The translations under genes were made by a program, and so were the position numbers. From assembly GCA_045592785.1 (NCBI GenBank), contig JAZNVL010000057.1:62001-126000 (forward strand): a DNA stretch of 64,000 bases, written 5' to 3'. This stretch comes from RGIG8244 sp045592785. Lineage in GTDB: Bacteria > Verrucomicrobiota > Lentisphaeria > Victivallales > UBA1829. Position 1 is the stretch's first letter, and each line of letters starts with the position of its first letter. The notes beneath the pieces were generated by a model. The model searched no databases and was not told the origin of the DNA. It worked only from the letters and a program-made list of their open reading frames with translations. Positions 33,089 through 41,359 of this stretch are shown piece after piece.

Positions 33089-34102
33089 TCACTCGAATGA
33101 TTTCAGGATCTCATCCTGACAGGTCGTTGCGGTTCCTCTCTTGCCCACTACGATCCCGGCTGCATGATTGGCGATCACCGCAGCTTCATCATCGGTGGCA
33201 CCTGCCGCCTTGCAGAGGGTGTATGTTGCGATCACGGTATCACCGGCACCGGAAACATCGAAGACTTCCCTTGCGATCGTGGGGATCGCCAGCATGGGCT
33301 GTCCTTCTTTGAACAGAGCCATGCCCTGATGTCCCAGCGTGATCAACAGGGAATCCGGATTCCAGGTTTCCAGGATCCGGGATGCCACCAGTTTCAGACT
33401 TTCATCCTCTTCCACCTTCTTCGTTGCATCGGAACAATAGATCCCGGCGAGACCGAAGGCTTCCGCACGGTTCGGGGTCATGAGGGAAAGATTCCGAATC
33501 TGCATGGGATGTCCGGGATGCGGATCCAGCGTGGTCAGGATCCCTTCGGCACGGGCGGTATCGGCGATCTGCTGCAACATTTCTTTGCTGAGGAGTCCTT
33601 TGGCATAATCTTCAAAGACCAGCGCATCGAATTGATGTGCACGGATCGCATCCAGAAGGAGCGCAGTCATATCTTCCAACACTTTCCCGTTGATGGGGTG
33701 CGTATCTTCCACATCCATGCGGACCACCTGTTGACCGGAAACGATGACCCGCTGTTTGAGGGTCGTCCGGCGTGAAGAGTCGATCAAAACTCCCTTGATG
33801 CCGATATTATCATTGCAGAGCAGTTGTTTGAGCTGTGCGCCCTGTGCATCTTCACCCACCACACCGAATGCAGAGACTTGCGCACCCGGGGCAAGAGACA
33901 TGATATTGTGCATCACGTTCGCCGCACCGCCGAGGCGGGTTTCCTGATTCCGGACCAGAAGGACCGGTACCGGTGCTTCCTGTGAGAGCCGGTTGGCCGG
34001 TCCGCTGATATAGATATCCAGCATCAGGTCGCCGAGGACCCCGACTTTTGTCCGGTTCATGGCATCGAAGATTTGTTTGATACGGGTGATGGAAAGAGAC
34101 AT
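33089..34102 (-). CDS. hldA: D-glycero-beta-D-manno-heptose-7-phosphate kinase
   Basis: PfkB-family kinase making heptose-1,7-bisphosphate for the inner core of LPS; it corresponds to domain I of bifunctional HldE (RfaE). Seen: GVLGDLMLDIYISG, RLGGAANVMHNI, FEDYAKGLLS and the catalytic DVSGAGDTVIATY (Asp base). The 337-residue length lacks the nucleotidyltransferase domain, so a separate HldC is expected elsewhere. Ribosome site is weak. It supports the presence of heptosylated LPS together with the kds genes. Confidence 0.93.
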   Translation of the reverse strand: MSLSITRIKQIFDAMNRTKVGVLGDLMLDIYISGPANRLSQEAPVPVLLVRNQETRLGGAANVMHNIMSLAPGAQVSAFGVVGEDAQGAQLKQLLCNDNIGIKGVLIDSSRRTTLKQRVIVSGQQVVRMDVEDTHPINGKVLEDMTALLLDAIRAHQFDALVFEDYAKGLLSKEMLQQIADTARAEGILTTLDPHPGHPMQIRNLSLMTPNRAEAFGLAGIYCSDATKKVEEDESLKLVASRILETWNPDSLLITLGHQGMALFKEGQPMLAIPTIAREVFDVSGAGDTVIATYTLCKAAGATDDEAAVIANHAAGIVVGKRGTATTCQDEILKSFE

Positions 34103-34109
34103 AAGAATT

Positions 34110-34595
34110 TTACAGCTCCTGCTCGATTTTGTTGTTCTTAATGATCATGTTCAGCATTTTCTGCTGATTGACCTGTTCCTGAATGATATAATAGCGGTAC
34201 GGCTTATAAACCCAGCGATTATAAATGGAGTCAAATGCGCCGAAACAGCTTTTCAGGTCGCGTACCTGTTCCGCATCCAGCTGATCCATATATTCGGATG
34301 TATAGATGGCAAGCTGATCGGCAACATTGCGGACCAGGACCACTTCCCCTTTCCGCAGGTCGCCGGAGGGATTGAACCGTTTTATTTTGAGTCGGACAGC
34401 ATCGATTTGTGATGCAAGTTCATCCTTGTAAACATGCAGTTCGTAAGCATTGCGGCGATCCAGTTGTATCGGTACGATCAACGTAAGATACAACTGGAAG
34501 ATCACGAGCAATGCAAACATGGTAAGCGCGAACCCCGTGATAAAATCACGTTTCCGCTTGCATGAATACCGGCTGACAATCGCTTTGGATGGCAT
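34110..34595 (-). CDS. Membrane-anchored protein of unknown function
   Basis: Not recognised. 161 residues: a basic N-terminus (SRYSCKRKRDF), one membrane helix at about 18-43 (FALTMFALLVIFQLYLTLIV), then a probably periplasmic helical part of about 115 residues (for example NQQKMLNMIIKNNKI). The location between the heptose kinase and a ROK kinase, at spacings of 3 and 7 nt, suggests co-transcription. No catalytic motif seen. Confidence 0.7.
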   Translation of the reverse strand: MPSKAIVSRYSCKRKRDFITGFALTMFALLVIFQLYLTLIVPIQLDRRNAYELHVYKDELASQIDAVRLKIKRFNPSGDLRKGEVVLVRNVADQLAIYTSEYMDQLDAEQVRDLKSCFGAFDSIYNRWVYKPYRYYIIQEQVNQQKMLNMIIKNNKIEQEL

Positions 34596-34598
34596 ATC

Positions 34599-35600
34599 TT
34601 ATTCCGCTTTCGCCCAGGGAAGTTCCCATTCCCTTCTTTCGTAGAGGGAGTAAAGAGCCACTGCGATCCCGGAGTATTCCCCGGCTTTGCTGCCCAGTTT
34701 GCTGGGAACAATATCGCACTGCATCTGGGGCCAGGAGTATTTTCCGATACGTTCCAGCAGCGGTTTCATGAAGAGATCGCCGCAATGGACCGCGATGGTT
34801 CCGAGAGCCACCACAGACGGATTGAAGATATTGAGCAGTGCGCCCATTGCCTGGGCGTTGCGTTCGATCATTTCATCCCAGACGGAACAGGCGAATTCAT
34901 CGCCGGCGCGCACCGCCATTTCCAGTGCGCGCATGTCGATATCCGCTGCGTTTCCGCCTGCTTCCTTCACGATCGCGCTCTCCGGCTGATCCGCCAGCTG
35001 CTTCCGCAAACGCTGCGCAATGGCAAGTCCGCCGCAGAATGCTTCATAATCGCCCTTCTGTCCGCAGTTGCAGACCGGACCGTTGGCATCAATGACGATG
35101 TGCCCGACTTCCCCGGCGTAGTTGTTGCGTCCGCGGAGCATCCTGCCGTCGCAGATGATCCCGCCGCCGATCCCGGTACTCATGGTGAGATAGATCATAT
35201 CATTCACGCCCTGACCGGCTCCGAAAAGCCATTCTGCCAAACCGGCAGCATTGGCATCGTTGTCGAAGAACGCGGGAACACCGAACTCTTTTGCCAGATA
35301 ATCACGGATGGGTACATCTTTCCAGCGGGGCATGTTGTGGGGAGCCTGAATGACCCCGGCTTTCCAGTCCATGGGGGAGGGAGAACCGATCCCGATGGCG
35401 CGGAGGGTTGCCGGATCCATATTCTGATCCTGCAGCAGTTTTTTGCCGGCGGCGACCAGTTCGGGCAGGACATCATTGGGATCCCGATCCCGGTTGTCCA
35501 CGCGTGCGGAGCTGATCAAAGTGCCGTCACTCATGGCGAGGCAGGCTGCGATTTTTGTTCCCCCGATATCGATACCGAGGACAGGAAAGACGTCTTTCAT
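34599..35600 (-). CDS. ROK-family sugar kinase
   Basis: Probable glucokinase-like kinase of 333 residues. The phosphate loop LGIDIGGTKIAACLA, the FDNDANAAGLAEW block holding the catalytic Asp, and the ROK signature region with GHIVID are present. In the zinc-binding motif, usually C-x-C-G-x2-G-C-x-E, the sequence reads CNCGQKGDYE, so the third Cys is Asp. Start is ATG 35600, with GGAGATC upstream; the frame runs openly further upstream but across two promoters, so the longer 773-residue frame is an artefact. First gene of the ROK-hypothetical-hldA-maf operon, divergent from exbB. Substrate is uncertain. Confidence 0.9.
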   Translation of the reverse strand: MKDVFPVLGIDIGGTKIAACLAMSDGTLISSARVDNRDRDPNDVLPELVAAGKKLLQDQNMDPATLRAIGIGSPSPMDWKAGVIQAPHNMPRWKDVPIRDYLAKEFGVPAFFDNDANAAGLAEWLFGAGQGVNDMIYLTMSTGIGGGIICDGRMLRGRNNYAGEVGHIVIDANGPVCNCGQKGDYEAFCGGLAIAQRLRKQLADQPESAIVKEAGGNAADIDMRALEMAVRAGDEFACSVWDEMIERNAQAMGALLNIFNPSVVALGTIAVHCGDLFMKPLLERIGKYSWPQMQCDIVPSKLGSKAGEYSGIAVALYSLYERREWELPWAKAE

Positions 35601-35636
35601 AGTGTGATCTCCAAAAAATATTTTAAGAATTTTCGA

Positions 35637-35665
35637 AATATACATTGAAAAATCGAAAAAAGCAA
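35637..35665 (-). promoter_or_regulatory. Putative promoter of the ROK-hldA-maf operon
   Basis: On the minus strand: TTGCTT (35665-35660), 17-nt spacer, TATATT (35642-35637). It overlaps the exbB promoter on the other strand, so the two directions may compete. Confidence 0.5.
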
Positions 35666-35672
35666 GTATTTT
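35645..35672 (+). promoter_or_regulatory. Putative promoter of the exbB operon
   Basis: TTGAAA at 35645-35650, 16-nt spacer, TATTTT at 35667-35672, 55 nt before the exbB ATG. AT-rich surroundings make this the weaker of the two divergent calls. Confidence 0.45.
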
Positions 35673-35726
35673 TCGTAGAAACAACATTTTTTTCTTGAAA
35701 ATTTTTAAAGTAAGCAGGTGAATCAC

Positions 35727-36467
35727 ATGTTTTTTGACAACTTTCAACCCATGATCGCCACAAATGGGATCTCTTATGCCTTCCAGAATTCCGATGCCCT
35801 CGGACAAATCATTTGTATCGTGCTGCTCCTCTTTTCCGTTGCAGTATGGGTCATCATGTTGGAAAAATGGATCAGTCTCCGGCATGCAAGAAAAGATATT
35901 ATCTCTTTCGCACAGAATTTTTCCAAACGCAGGGATCCGCTGCAACTGAAAGATCTGGCAGAACACGATCCCAGCCCCGCCGCAAAAGTGTATCAGGCGG
36001 CGTGTGACCGGATCGAGGCATTTCACTTGCAGGAACTGCCGGGCGGACCCCGTCGTGCGTTGAGTGATGATGAGATCGAGATCGTGAAGAATGTGATGAA
36101 TCAGGCCGTGGAAGAACAGATCCTGATCCTGGAAGGACGTACCCTGTTCCTGGCAACAGCGGTCAGTGCCAGCCCGTTCCTCGGGTTGTTCGGTACGGTC
36201 TGGGGGATCACGCTGGCATTCACCAATCTGGCGATCCAGGGCAGGGCGGATATCCAGACATTGGCACCCGGTGTTTCCGGCGCATTGCTGACGACTGTGA
36301 TCGCGCTTTTCGTCGCGATCCCATCTCTTGTCGGATACAATATGATCGGCGCAATGATCAAAGACCTGACCGTGCGGCTGGATAACTTTGTGGAAAATGT
36401 AGTGGCCCGTTTGAAGATCGAACAGATGGAAAGCATTCAGGCGTATGAGCGCCGGAAGCAGGGGTAA
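35727..36467 (+). CDS. exbB: ExbB/TolQ-family proton channel protein
   Basis: Inner-membrane proton channel subunit that energises TonB. 246 residues. Three hydrophobic helices: about 27-46 (GQIICIVLLLFSVAVWVIML), about 145-165 and 190-210. The family block FLGLFGTVWGITLAF then GVSGALLTTVIALFVAIPSLV is diagnostic. ATG 35727 lies 7 nt after GCAGGTG; a GTG at 35718 is less likely. First of six same-strand genes; exbD follows after 6 nt. TolQ cannot be excluded, but the TonB-type third gene favours ExbB. Confidence 0.92.
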   Translation: MFFDNFQPMIATNGISYAFQNSDALGQIICIVLLLFSVAVWVIMLEKWISLRHARKDIISFAQNFSKRRDPLQLKDLAEHDPSPAAKVYQAACDRIEAFHLQELPGGPRRALSDDEIEIVKNVMNQAVEEQILILEGRTLFLATAVSASPFLGLFGTVWGITLAFTNLAIQGRADIQTLAPGVSGALLTTVIALFVAIPSLVGYNMIGAMIKDLTVRLDNFVENVVARLKIEQMESIQAYERRKQG

Positions 36468-36473
36468 GTGATC

Positions 36474-36881
36474 ATGGCAAGACGGAATTTCCCCCGGTCT
36501 ACATACGATTCGATCAACGTGACGCCGTTGATCGATACCCTGTTCTTTCTGCTGATCATTTTTATGGTGACTGCTCCCCTGCTGGAATATACGGTGGAGG
36601 TTTCCCCGCCGCAGATGAATGCCGCTCCCATGAAGCCGGATCAGGACTCCAAAATCGTCAATGTCAAGGAGTCGGGCGAGATCATTTTTGACAAAAAGAT
36701 CGTAACGGAACAGGAACTGTTGCAGATCCTCTCCGCCATCCCGAAAACCGGAAATCCGAAACCTGTGTTCCTCCGCGCAGATGGTGAGTTGCGTTATAAA
36801 AACGTGATCCGGGTCATGAAAATAATCCGGGAGGGCGGTTATCCGGATGTACTCCTGGTCATGGAGGAAGAAGCACGATGA
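36474..36881 (+). CDS. exbD: ExbD/TolR-family protein
   Basis: Partner of ExbB. 135 residues: a short cytoplasmic N-terminus, one membrane helix (INVTPLIDTLFFLLIIFMVT, about 15-38) with the key Asp in the helix (PLID), then a periplasmic domain ending in MKIIREGGYPDVLLV, the typical ExbD tail. ATG 36474 is preferred to a GTG at 36468 that lies close to the exbB stop. The stop overlaps the tonB start by 4 nt. Confidence 0.92.
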   Translation: MARRNFPRSTYDSINVTPLIDTLFFLLIIFMVTAPLLEYTVEVSPPQMNAAPMKPDQDSKIVNVKESGEIIFDKKIVTEQELLQILSAIPKTGNPKPVFLRADGELRYKNVIRVMKIIREGGYPDVLLVMEEEAR

Positions 36882-37807
36882 ATCCCATGCTGTATCAGGG
36901 AAACAATGCGGATGCGACACGGGATCCTTATGCCAGCTTCGGTCGGACGTTCCGGATCCTGTGTGCTGTGCTGATCCTGCACAGTCTCATCTTCATTATG
37001 CCCTGGTTGTGGATGAAGTATCAGCAGTGGAAAAATCCCCCCGTCATTGTTGTGAGAGCTGCTTTGGTGGAATTGCCCAAAGGAACGTCCCTTGATGTGC
37101 CGAAAGAGGCGGAGCCTGCACCCGCAGATGACCCTGCACCACAGCAGAAAGAGGAAAATCTTCTGGATTCACTCCCCGAAGTGGACCCATTGCCGCCACT
37201 CCCCGATCCACCCCCGCAACCGGTGGTGAAACCTCAACCGAAGCCCAAGCCGGTCCCGAAGCCGGAGGTGAAGCCTCAACCGAAGCCTGTGGCAAAGCCG
37301 AAACCCGAACCGCAGGAAAAGAAGTATCTTACTGCGGAAGATATCAAGAAACTCCGCAAAAAGAATCCGAAACGGGTGATCAAAGAAGATACACAGGCAA
37401 AGAAACGTGCGGAGGCAGAGGCGCGGAAGCAGAGACAGCAGGCGGAGGCACGGCAGAGACAGTTGGATGCCGTCGCCACAGCTGCGGAAAAATACGGTTC
37501 CCCGCAGGGAGGAGAGAAGGGGATCCCCGCTACAAAGGAATATTACGATTATATAGATAAACTGACCGCATTGATCCGGCGTCAGTGGAAGGAACCCCGT
37601 GCGATCGAACTTGGTGCATCCCGGGTGTCAGTCGTCCTGACTCTGGAGATCGCTGCCGATGGAACGGTGAAAACAAAGAATTTCAAGCCGTCGGGGATCG
37701 AGGTGATGGATCGGTCAGTACGGGATCTTCTGGAAAAATTGAGAGTAGTGACTCCGCCACCGCGTGGACCGTTGACCGTCCCCGTGACCTTGCGGGTCAG
37801 TGATTGA
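36878..37807 (+). CDS. tonB: TonB-like energy transducer
   Basis: Inner-membrane-anchored protein that spans the periplasm to outer-membrane receptors. 309 residues: membrane helix at about 26-46 (RILCAVLILHSLIFIMPWLW), a proline-rich spacer with K-P-x-P repeats (about 100-155), a charged coiled-coil part (AKKRAEAEARKQRQQAEARQ) and a C-terminal TonB/TolA-type domain about 225-309 (YIDKLTALIRRQWKEPRA). The coiled part also resembles TolA, so TolQRA is an alternative reading. TonB-dependent receptors are not in the window. Confidence 0.85.
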   Translation: MNPMLYQGNNADATRDPYASFGRTFRILCAVLILHSLIFIMPWLWMKYQQWKNPPVIVVRAALVELPKGTSLDVPKEAEPAPADDPAPQQKEENLLDSLPEVDPLPPLPDPPPQPVVKPQPKPKPVPKPEVKPQPKPVAKPKPEPQEKKYLTAEDIKKLRKKNPKRVIKEDTQAKKRAEAEARKQRQQAEARQRQLDAVATAAEKYGSPQGGEKGIPATKEYYDYIDKLTALIRRQWKEPRAIELGASRVSVVLTLEIAADGTVKTKNFKPSGIEVMDRSVRDLLEKLRVVTPPPRGPLTVPVTLRVSD

Positions 37808-37821
37808 AGAAAGGAAACACG

Positions 37822-38994
37822 ATGAGCAGTATTTATGAACGATATTACACCGCGCGTATGCCTGCGAAACAAGTTTTGATCCAGCAGGAAAATGAGGTGT
37901 ATGCCACCATCCGTTTTTCCGCCGGATCCTGTGTCGACGGTGTTTTCGCGCCAGAAGGTTTTGATGCCCGTCAAATCGTGGGCGCGTGTCGGGAGGGCGG
38001 ACTCAAAGGTGTGATCCTGGTCTGCAAACTTCCGGATGGTTTTTGTCTCTGGCCCTCAACGGTCACGGAATACAACACAAAAAACGCGCCGTGCGGGGAT
38101 GTGGTCCGTGCCTTTTCCGAAGCCTGCGCAGAAATGGATATGAAGTTCGGTGTCTCCCTGCCGCATGAGGATGTGCGTGACCCGCGGGAGTATCGCAAAC
38201 AGCTGCGGGAAGTGTTGTCACAATACGGTCCCATGTTCGAAGTGCAGTTCAGCGAAGCGGAAGCGGATAAGAGTGATTTCAGTTGGGATCCGGTGTACGG
38301 GATCGTGCGCCAGATGCAGCCGGATGCTGTGATTTCCGGCGGACCGGACCGCAGACGGTGTAATTGCAGACAGGGGATTCTGCCCGATGACTCTACGATA
38401 CGGTATACTCCGGTGTTGTTGCTTCCGGGACATGAACGACCGAAAAGTCAGGCTGCATTGAACAAGTATCTGCTTTACGGCCGTCTTTGCGGCGGGATGT
38501 ATTTTGTGCAGGCGGAATGTGAATACCCGCTTACCACGCCCGAAAAGATGCGGGAGGCGTATCTGCATACGGTGGGGAATGGCGGTGTGTTGAATATTCA
38601 GATCACGCTGGATAACCGGGGACTTGTAAGTAAGAAAGACCAGGCGCATCTGCGTGCATTTTCTGCGGAGCGGAATGTCTTGTTTTCGCAACCCGTCCTC
38701 ACCTGGCTGGTCAGCGATGGCGAACAGATCCTTGTCACAAGGAAAAAACCATTCAATCTTATCGAATTTGCGGAAGATGTTTCAATGGGTGAACGGGTGA
38801 AGTTCTGGAAGGTGGAAGCCAAAGAGCCTGACGGCAGCTGGCGTGTTCTGACCGAAGGCAGGATCGTTGGATTCCGACGGTTGCGTCTTCTGGAAACACC
38901 ATGCAACGCCGTTATGCTCCGTATCACGCTCACCGGCGGAAATGCCGATTTCCGGACCTGGATGGTCCCGCAGGGAGATACGGAAAATGAGTGA
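37822..38994 (+). CDS. GH29-like (alpha-L-fucosidase fold) protein, probably inactive
   Basis: A 390-residue protein that resembles GH29 fucosidases in the region CKLPDGFCLWPSTVTEYN (equivalent to the K-H-H-D-G-F-x-L-W block) and DVVRAFSEACAEMDMKFG. Where GH29 usually has the nucleophile Asp in a W-F-D-G-like motif after YGP, this protein reads EVQFSEAEAD, so the Trp and nucleophile Asp seem replaced by Gln and Ser. The normal N-terminal F-G-x-F-x-H-W-G motif is also absent. No signal peptide. C-terminal part is beta-rich (ricin/F5-8-like possible). Start ATG 37822, AAGGAAAC upstream. It may be a binding or regulatory protein, or a divergent enzyme; it overlaps rlmI by 8 nt. Confidence 0.72.
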   Translation: MSSIYERYYTARMPAKQVLIQQENEVYATIRFSAGSCVDGVFAPEGFDARQIVGACREGGLKGVILVCKLPDGFCLWPSTVTEYNTKNAPCGDVVRAFSEACAEMDMKFGVSLPHEDVRDPREYRKQLREVLSQYGPMFEVQFSEAEADKSDFSWDPVYGIVRQMQPDAVISGGPDRRRCNCRQGILPDDSTIRYTPVLLLPGHERPKSQAALNKYLLYGRLCGGMYFVQAECEYPLTTPEKMREAYLHTVGNGGVLNIQITLDNRGLVSKKDQAHLRAFSAERNVLFSQPVLTWLVSDGEQILVTRKKPFNLIEFAEDVSMGERVKFWKVEAKEPDGSWRVLTEGRIVGFRRLRLLETPCNAVMLRITLTGGNADFRTWMVPQGDTENE

Positions 38995-40198
38995 AACATT
39001 CCAACCGCAGAGGATCGCTGTCCGGGTGAAACGTAAAGCGGTCGCCGCGATCCGTCAGGGACACCCCTGGCTGTTTGAAGATTCGGTGGAACGGTATTCC
39101 AAAGAACCGCGGAGCGGAGATGTTGCCGTGCTGTTCGACCCCGACGGCAAACTTTTGGGGGCAGGACTGTGCGATCCGTCATCGGCGGTCCGGGTTCGGG
39201 TGATGGCGCATGGAGCGGGCGCGCCGCCTGTGGGACCGGAACTTTTTGCTTTTCTTGTGGAGAAAGCCCGTACCCGGCGGGAAGGGAAGATCCCCGGCGG
39301 GACCACCGCCTGGCGTTTGATCCACGGGGAATCGGATGGATTTTCCGGACTGGTTGCGGATAAGTATGACGATACGCTTGTCCTGAAAATATATTCGGCG
39401 GCATTTCTCCCCCATATTCCGGCGATCATCACGGCATTGCAGAACGCTTACCCGGAGCTCACGGCAACCGTGATCCGGCTTTCCCGTGAACTGGCGCGGA
39501 GTCAGGATGAATATCACGATGGCGACATTCTGCCCTCCTCTGCTCCCTGGATCAAGACGTTCCGGGAAAACGGGATCCGGTTCAAAGCGGACTTGCGTAC
39601 CGGACAGAAGACCGGATTTTTTCTGGATCAGCGGGATAACCGTTCCCGCGTGGAAAAACTTTCAGCGCACCGTCATGTGTTGAATGTGTTCAGTTTTTCC
39701 GGCGGATTCTCGCTGTATGCCGCCCGCGGCGGTGCGGAAACCGTGACCAGTATCGACTTTGATAAACATGCCATTGCGGCATGTGATGAACATTTTGCCA
39801 TGAACCGTGAGACCGGGACGATCCGGAACTGCCGTCATACCGGGATCGTGGGCGATGCGTTTGAAGAAATGCGGAAACTTGCCAAAGCCGGACGTCAATA
39901 CGGTCTGGTGATCGTGGATCCGCCTTCCTTTGCCAAATCCTCCGCCGAAAAAAGTACCGCGTTACACAGTTATGCCGCCCTTGCAAAAGCCGCAGTGAAA
40001 CTGCTTGGAAGGAACGGGATCCTGGTTTTCGCCTCCTGTTCCAGCCGTGTGACTGCGGATGATCTTTTTCCCGTGATCCAGCAGGCGGCAGGGGATACGC
40101 TGGAAGTCTTTGACCAAACATTTCATGCGCCGGATCATCCGTCCGATTTTCCGGAGTCCGCCTACCTCAAATGTCTCTGGATGCGGAAAGTACGATGA
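38987..40198 (+). CDS. rlmI: Class I SAM methyltransferase, RlmI-like (23S rRNA m5C)
   Basis: Probable 23S rRNA (cytosine-C5) methyltransferase. An N-terminal PUA-type domain (RVKRKAVAAIRQGHPWLFED) is followed by the Rossmann methyltransferase domain: FFLDQRDNR, NVFSFSGGFSLYAARGG (SAM motif I), VIVDPPSFAKS (motif IV) and a Cys in FASCSSRV (motif VI). 403 residues fits RlmI. Starting ATG 38987 overlaps the stop of the GH29-like gene, and the stop overlaps mutY (ATGA), so expression is coupled. Confidence 0.93.
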   Translation: MSETFQPQRIAVRVKRKAVAAIRQGHPWLFEDSVERYSKEPRSGDVAVLFDPDGKLLGAGLCDPSSAVRVRVMAHGAGAPPVGPELFAFLVEKARTRREGKIPGGTTAWRLIHGESDGFSGLVADKYDDTLVLKIYSAAFLPHIPAIITALQNAYPELTATVIRLSRELARSQDEYHDGDILPSSAPWIKTFRENGIRFKADLRTGQKTGFFLDQRDNRSRVEKLSAHRHVLNVFSFSGGFSLYAARGGAETVTSIDFDKHAIAACDEHFAMNRETGTIRNCRHTGIVGDAFEEMRKLAKAGRQYGLVIVDPPSFAKSSAEKSTALHSYAALAKAAVKLLGRNGILVFASCSSRVTADDLFPVIQQAAGDTLEVFDQTFHAPDHPSDFPESAYLKCLWMRKVR

Positions 40199-41223
40199 AG
40201 GAATTTGCGACGGAACTGTTTGCCCGTATCCCTGTCCCGCTGCTGGCATGGTTCGAAACACATAAACGGGATCTTCCCTGGCGCAACACGGCGGATCCTT
40301 ACCGTATCTGGCTTTCCGAGATCATGTTGCAACAGACCCGGGTGGAAGCCGTGAAACCCTATTTCGAACGGTTCATTACCCGTCTTCCTGATATCGCCGC
40401 GCTTGCCGCCGCGGATGACGAAACGATCCTGAAACTGTGGGAGGGACTGGGGTATTATTCACGGGTACGCAATCTGCGGAATGCCGCACGGATCATCATG
40501 AAGGAGTACGACGGCATTTTCCCGACAGATATTGCCGCCATACGCGCATTGCCGGGGATCGGCGATTATACGGCGGGAGCCATCGCATCCATCGCGTTCG
40601 GGGCAGGTGAGCCTGCGGTGGATGGAAACGTATTACGAGTGGCGACACGACTTGCCGGATCCCGGGAAAATATCTCCCGGATCCCGGTCCGGCACCGGGT
40701 GGCGGATGTGTTGAGGGAAGTATATCCCCCGGGAAAAGCATCTGAATTCACACAAAGTCTGATGGAGTTGGGGGCATTGGTCTGTCTGCCGAACGGGGAA
40801 CCGAAATGCGAAGAGTGTCCCCTTTCCTCATTCTGTCAGTCCCGCAAATACGCCTTACATTCCGTGATCCCTGTGAAAAATACGGCGAAGGAACGGAAGA
40901 AAGAGCAGCGTACCGTCCTCATTCTCTCCTGCGGCGGGAAATATGCCTTGCAGAAACGTCCGGGAAAAGGACTTCTTGCTTCTCTCTGGGAGTTCCCGGC
41001 ACTCCCCGGCTGGCTGGAAATCGCGGATCTTCCGTCATTCTGCCGGGCACCCCGGCGCGGACCGGATGCAGTGCATGTATTCAGTCATCTGGAATGGCAC
41101 ATGATCTCTTATTTTTCGGAAGTGCCTGAAATGCTTCCGGAATACGTCTGGTTTTCACCGGAAGAATTTCCTGCGATCCCCTCTGCATTGAAACGGTATG
41201 TGGATGCGATATCCGCCCTTTAA
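40195..41223 (+). CDS. mutY: A/G-specific adenine glycosylase
   Basis: Removes adenine mispaired with 8-oxoguanine. Catalytic Glu in LSEIMLQQTRV, helix-hairpin-helix LPGIGDYTAGAI, catalytic Asp in AVDGNVLRV and a C-terminal NUDIX-like 8-oxoG recognition domain (HVFSHLEWHMI). The [4Fe-4S] motif reads Cys-x7-Cys-x2-Cys-x5-Cys instead of the usual Cys-x6-Cys-x2-Cys-x5-Cys. ATG 40195 is chosen because it overlaps the rlmI stop; another in-frame ATG lies at 40171. 342 residues, normal. No terminator-like hairpin is evident after it. Confidence 0.95.
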   Translation: MKEFATELFARIPVPLLAWFETHKRDLPWRNTADPYRIWLSEIMLQQTRVEAVKPYFERFITRLPDIAALAAADDETILKLWEGLGYYSRVRNLRNAARIIMKEYDGIFPTDIAAIRALPGIGDYTAGAIASIAFGAGEPAVDGNVLRVATRLAGSRENISRIPVRHRVADVLREVYPPGKASEFTQSLMELGALVCLPNGEPKCEECPLSSFCQSRKYALHSVIPVKNTAKERKKEQRTVLILSCGGKYALQKRPGKGLLASLWEFPALPGWLEIADLPSFCRAPRRGPDAVHVFSHLEWHMISYFSEVPEMLPEYVWFSPEEFPAIPSALKRYVDAISAL

Positions 41224-41253
41224 ATAAATATTTTTATTTTTTTATAAAATAAC

Positions 41254-41282
41254 TTGTAAATTTGCCGTGGGTATGATATAGT
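41254..41282 (+). promoter_or_regulatory. Putative promoter of the type I secretion operon
   Basis: TTGTAA at 41254-41259, 17-nt spacer, TATAGT at 41277-41282, 78 nt before the transporter ATG. Surrounded by AT-rich DNA after mutY. Confidence 0.65.
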
Positions 41283-41359
41283 ACAGTGTGAATTTCCGGA
41301 TTACTGCGTGGCAATGCCGAAAAGGGTCACAAAATGCCGGAACAACCAAAGGATATGTT

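Noticed and set aside
35601..36920. Extension of the ROK kinase frame far upstream to give 773 residues
   Set aside because: It runs over the divergent promoter region and antisense to exbB/exbD; ATG 35600 with a ribosome site is clear.
41224..41359. Possible tRNA or small RNA between mutY and the exporter
   Set aside because: No cloverleaf or stable hairpin; the gap is explained by a promoter and leader.
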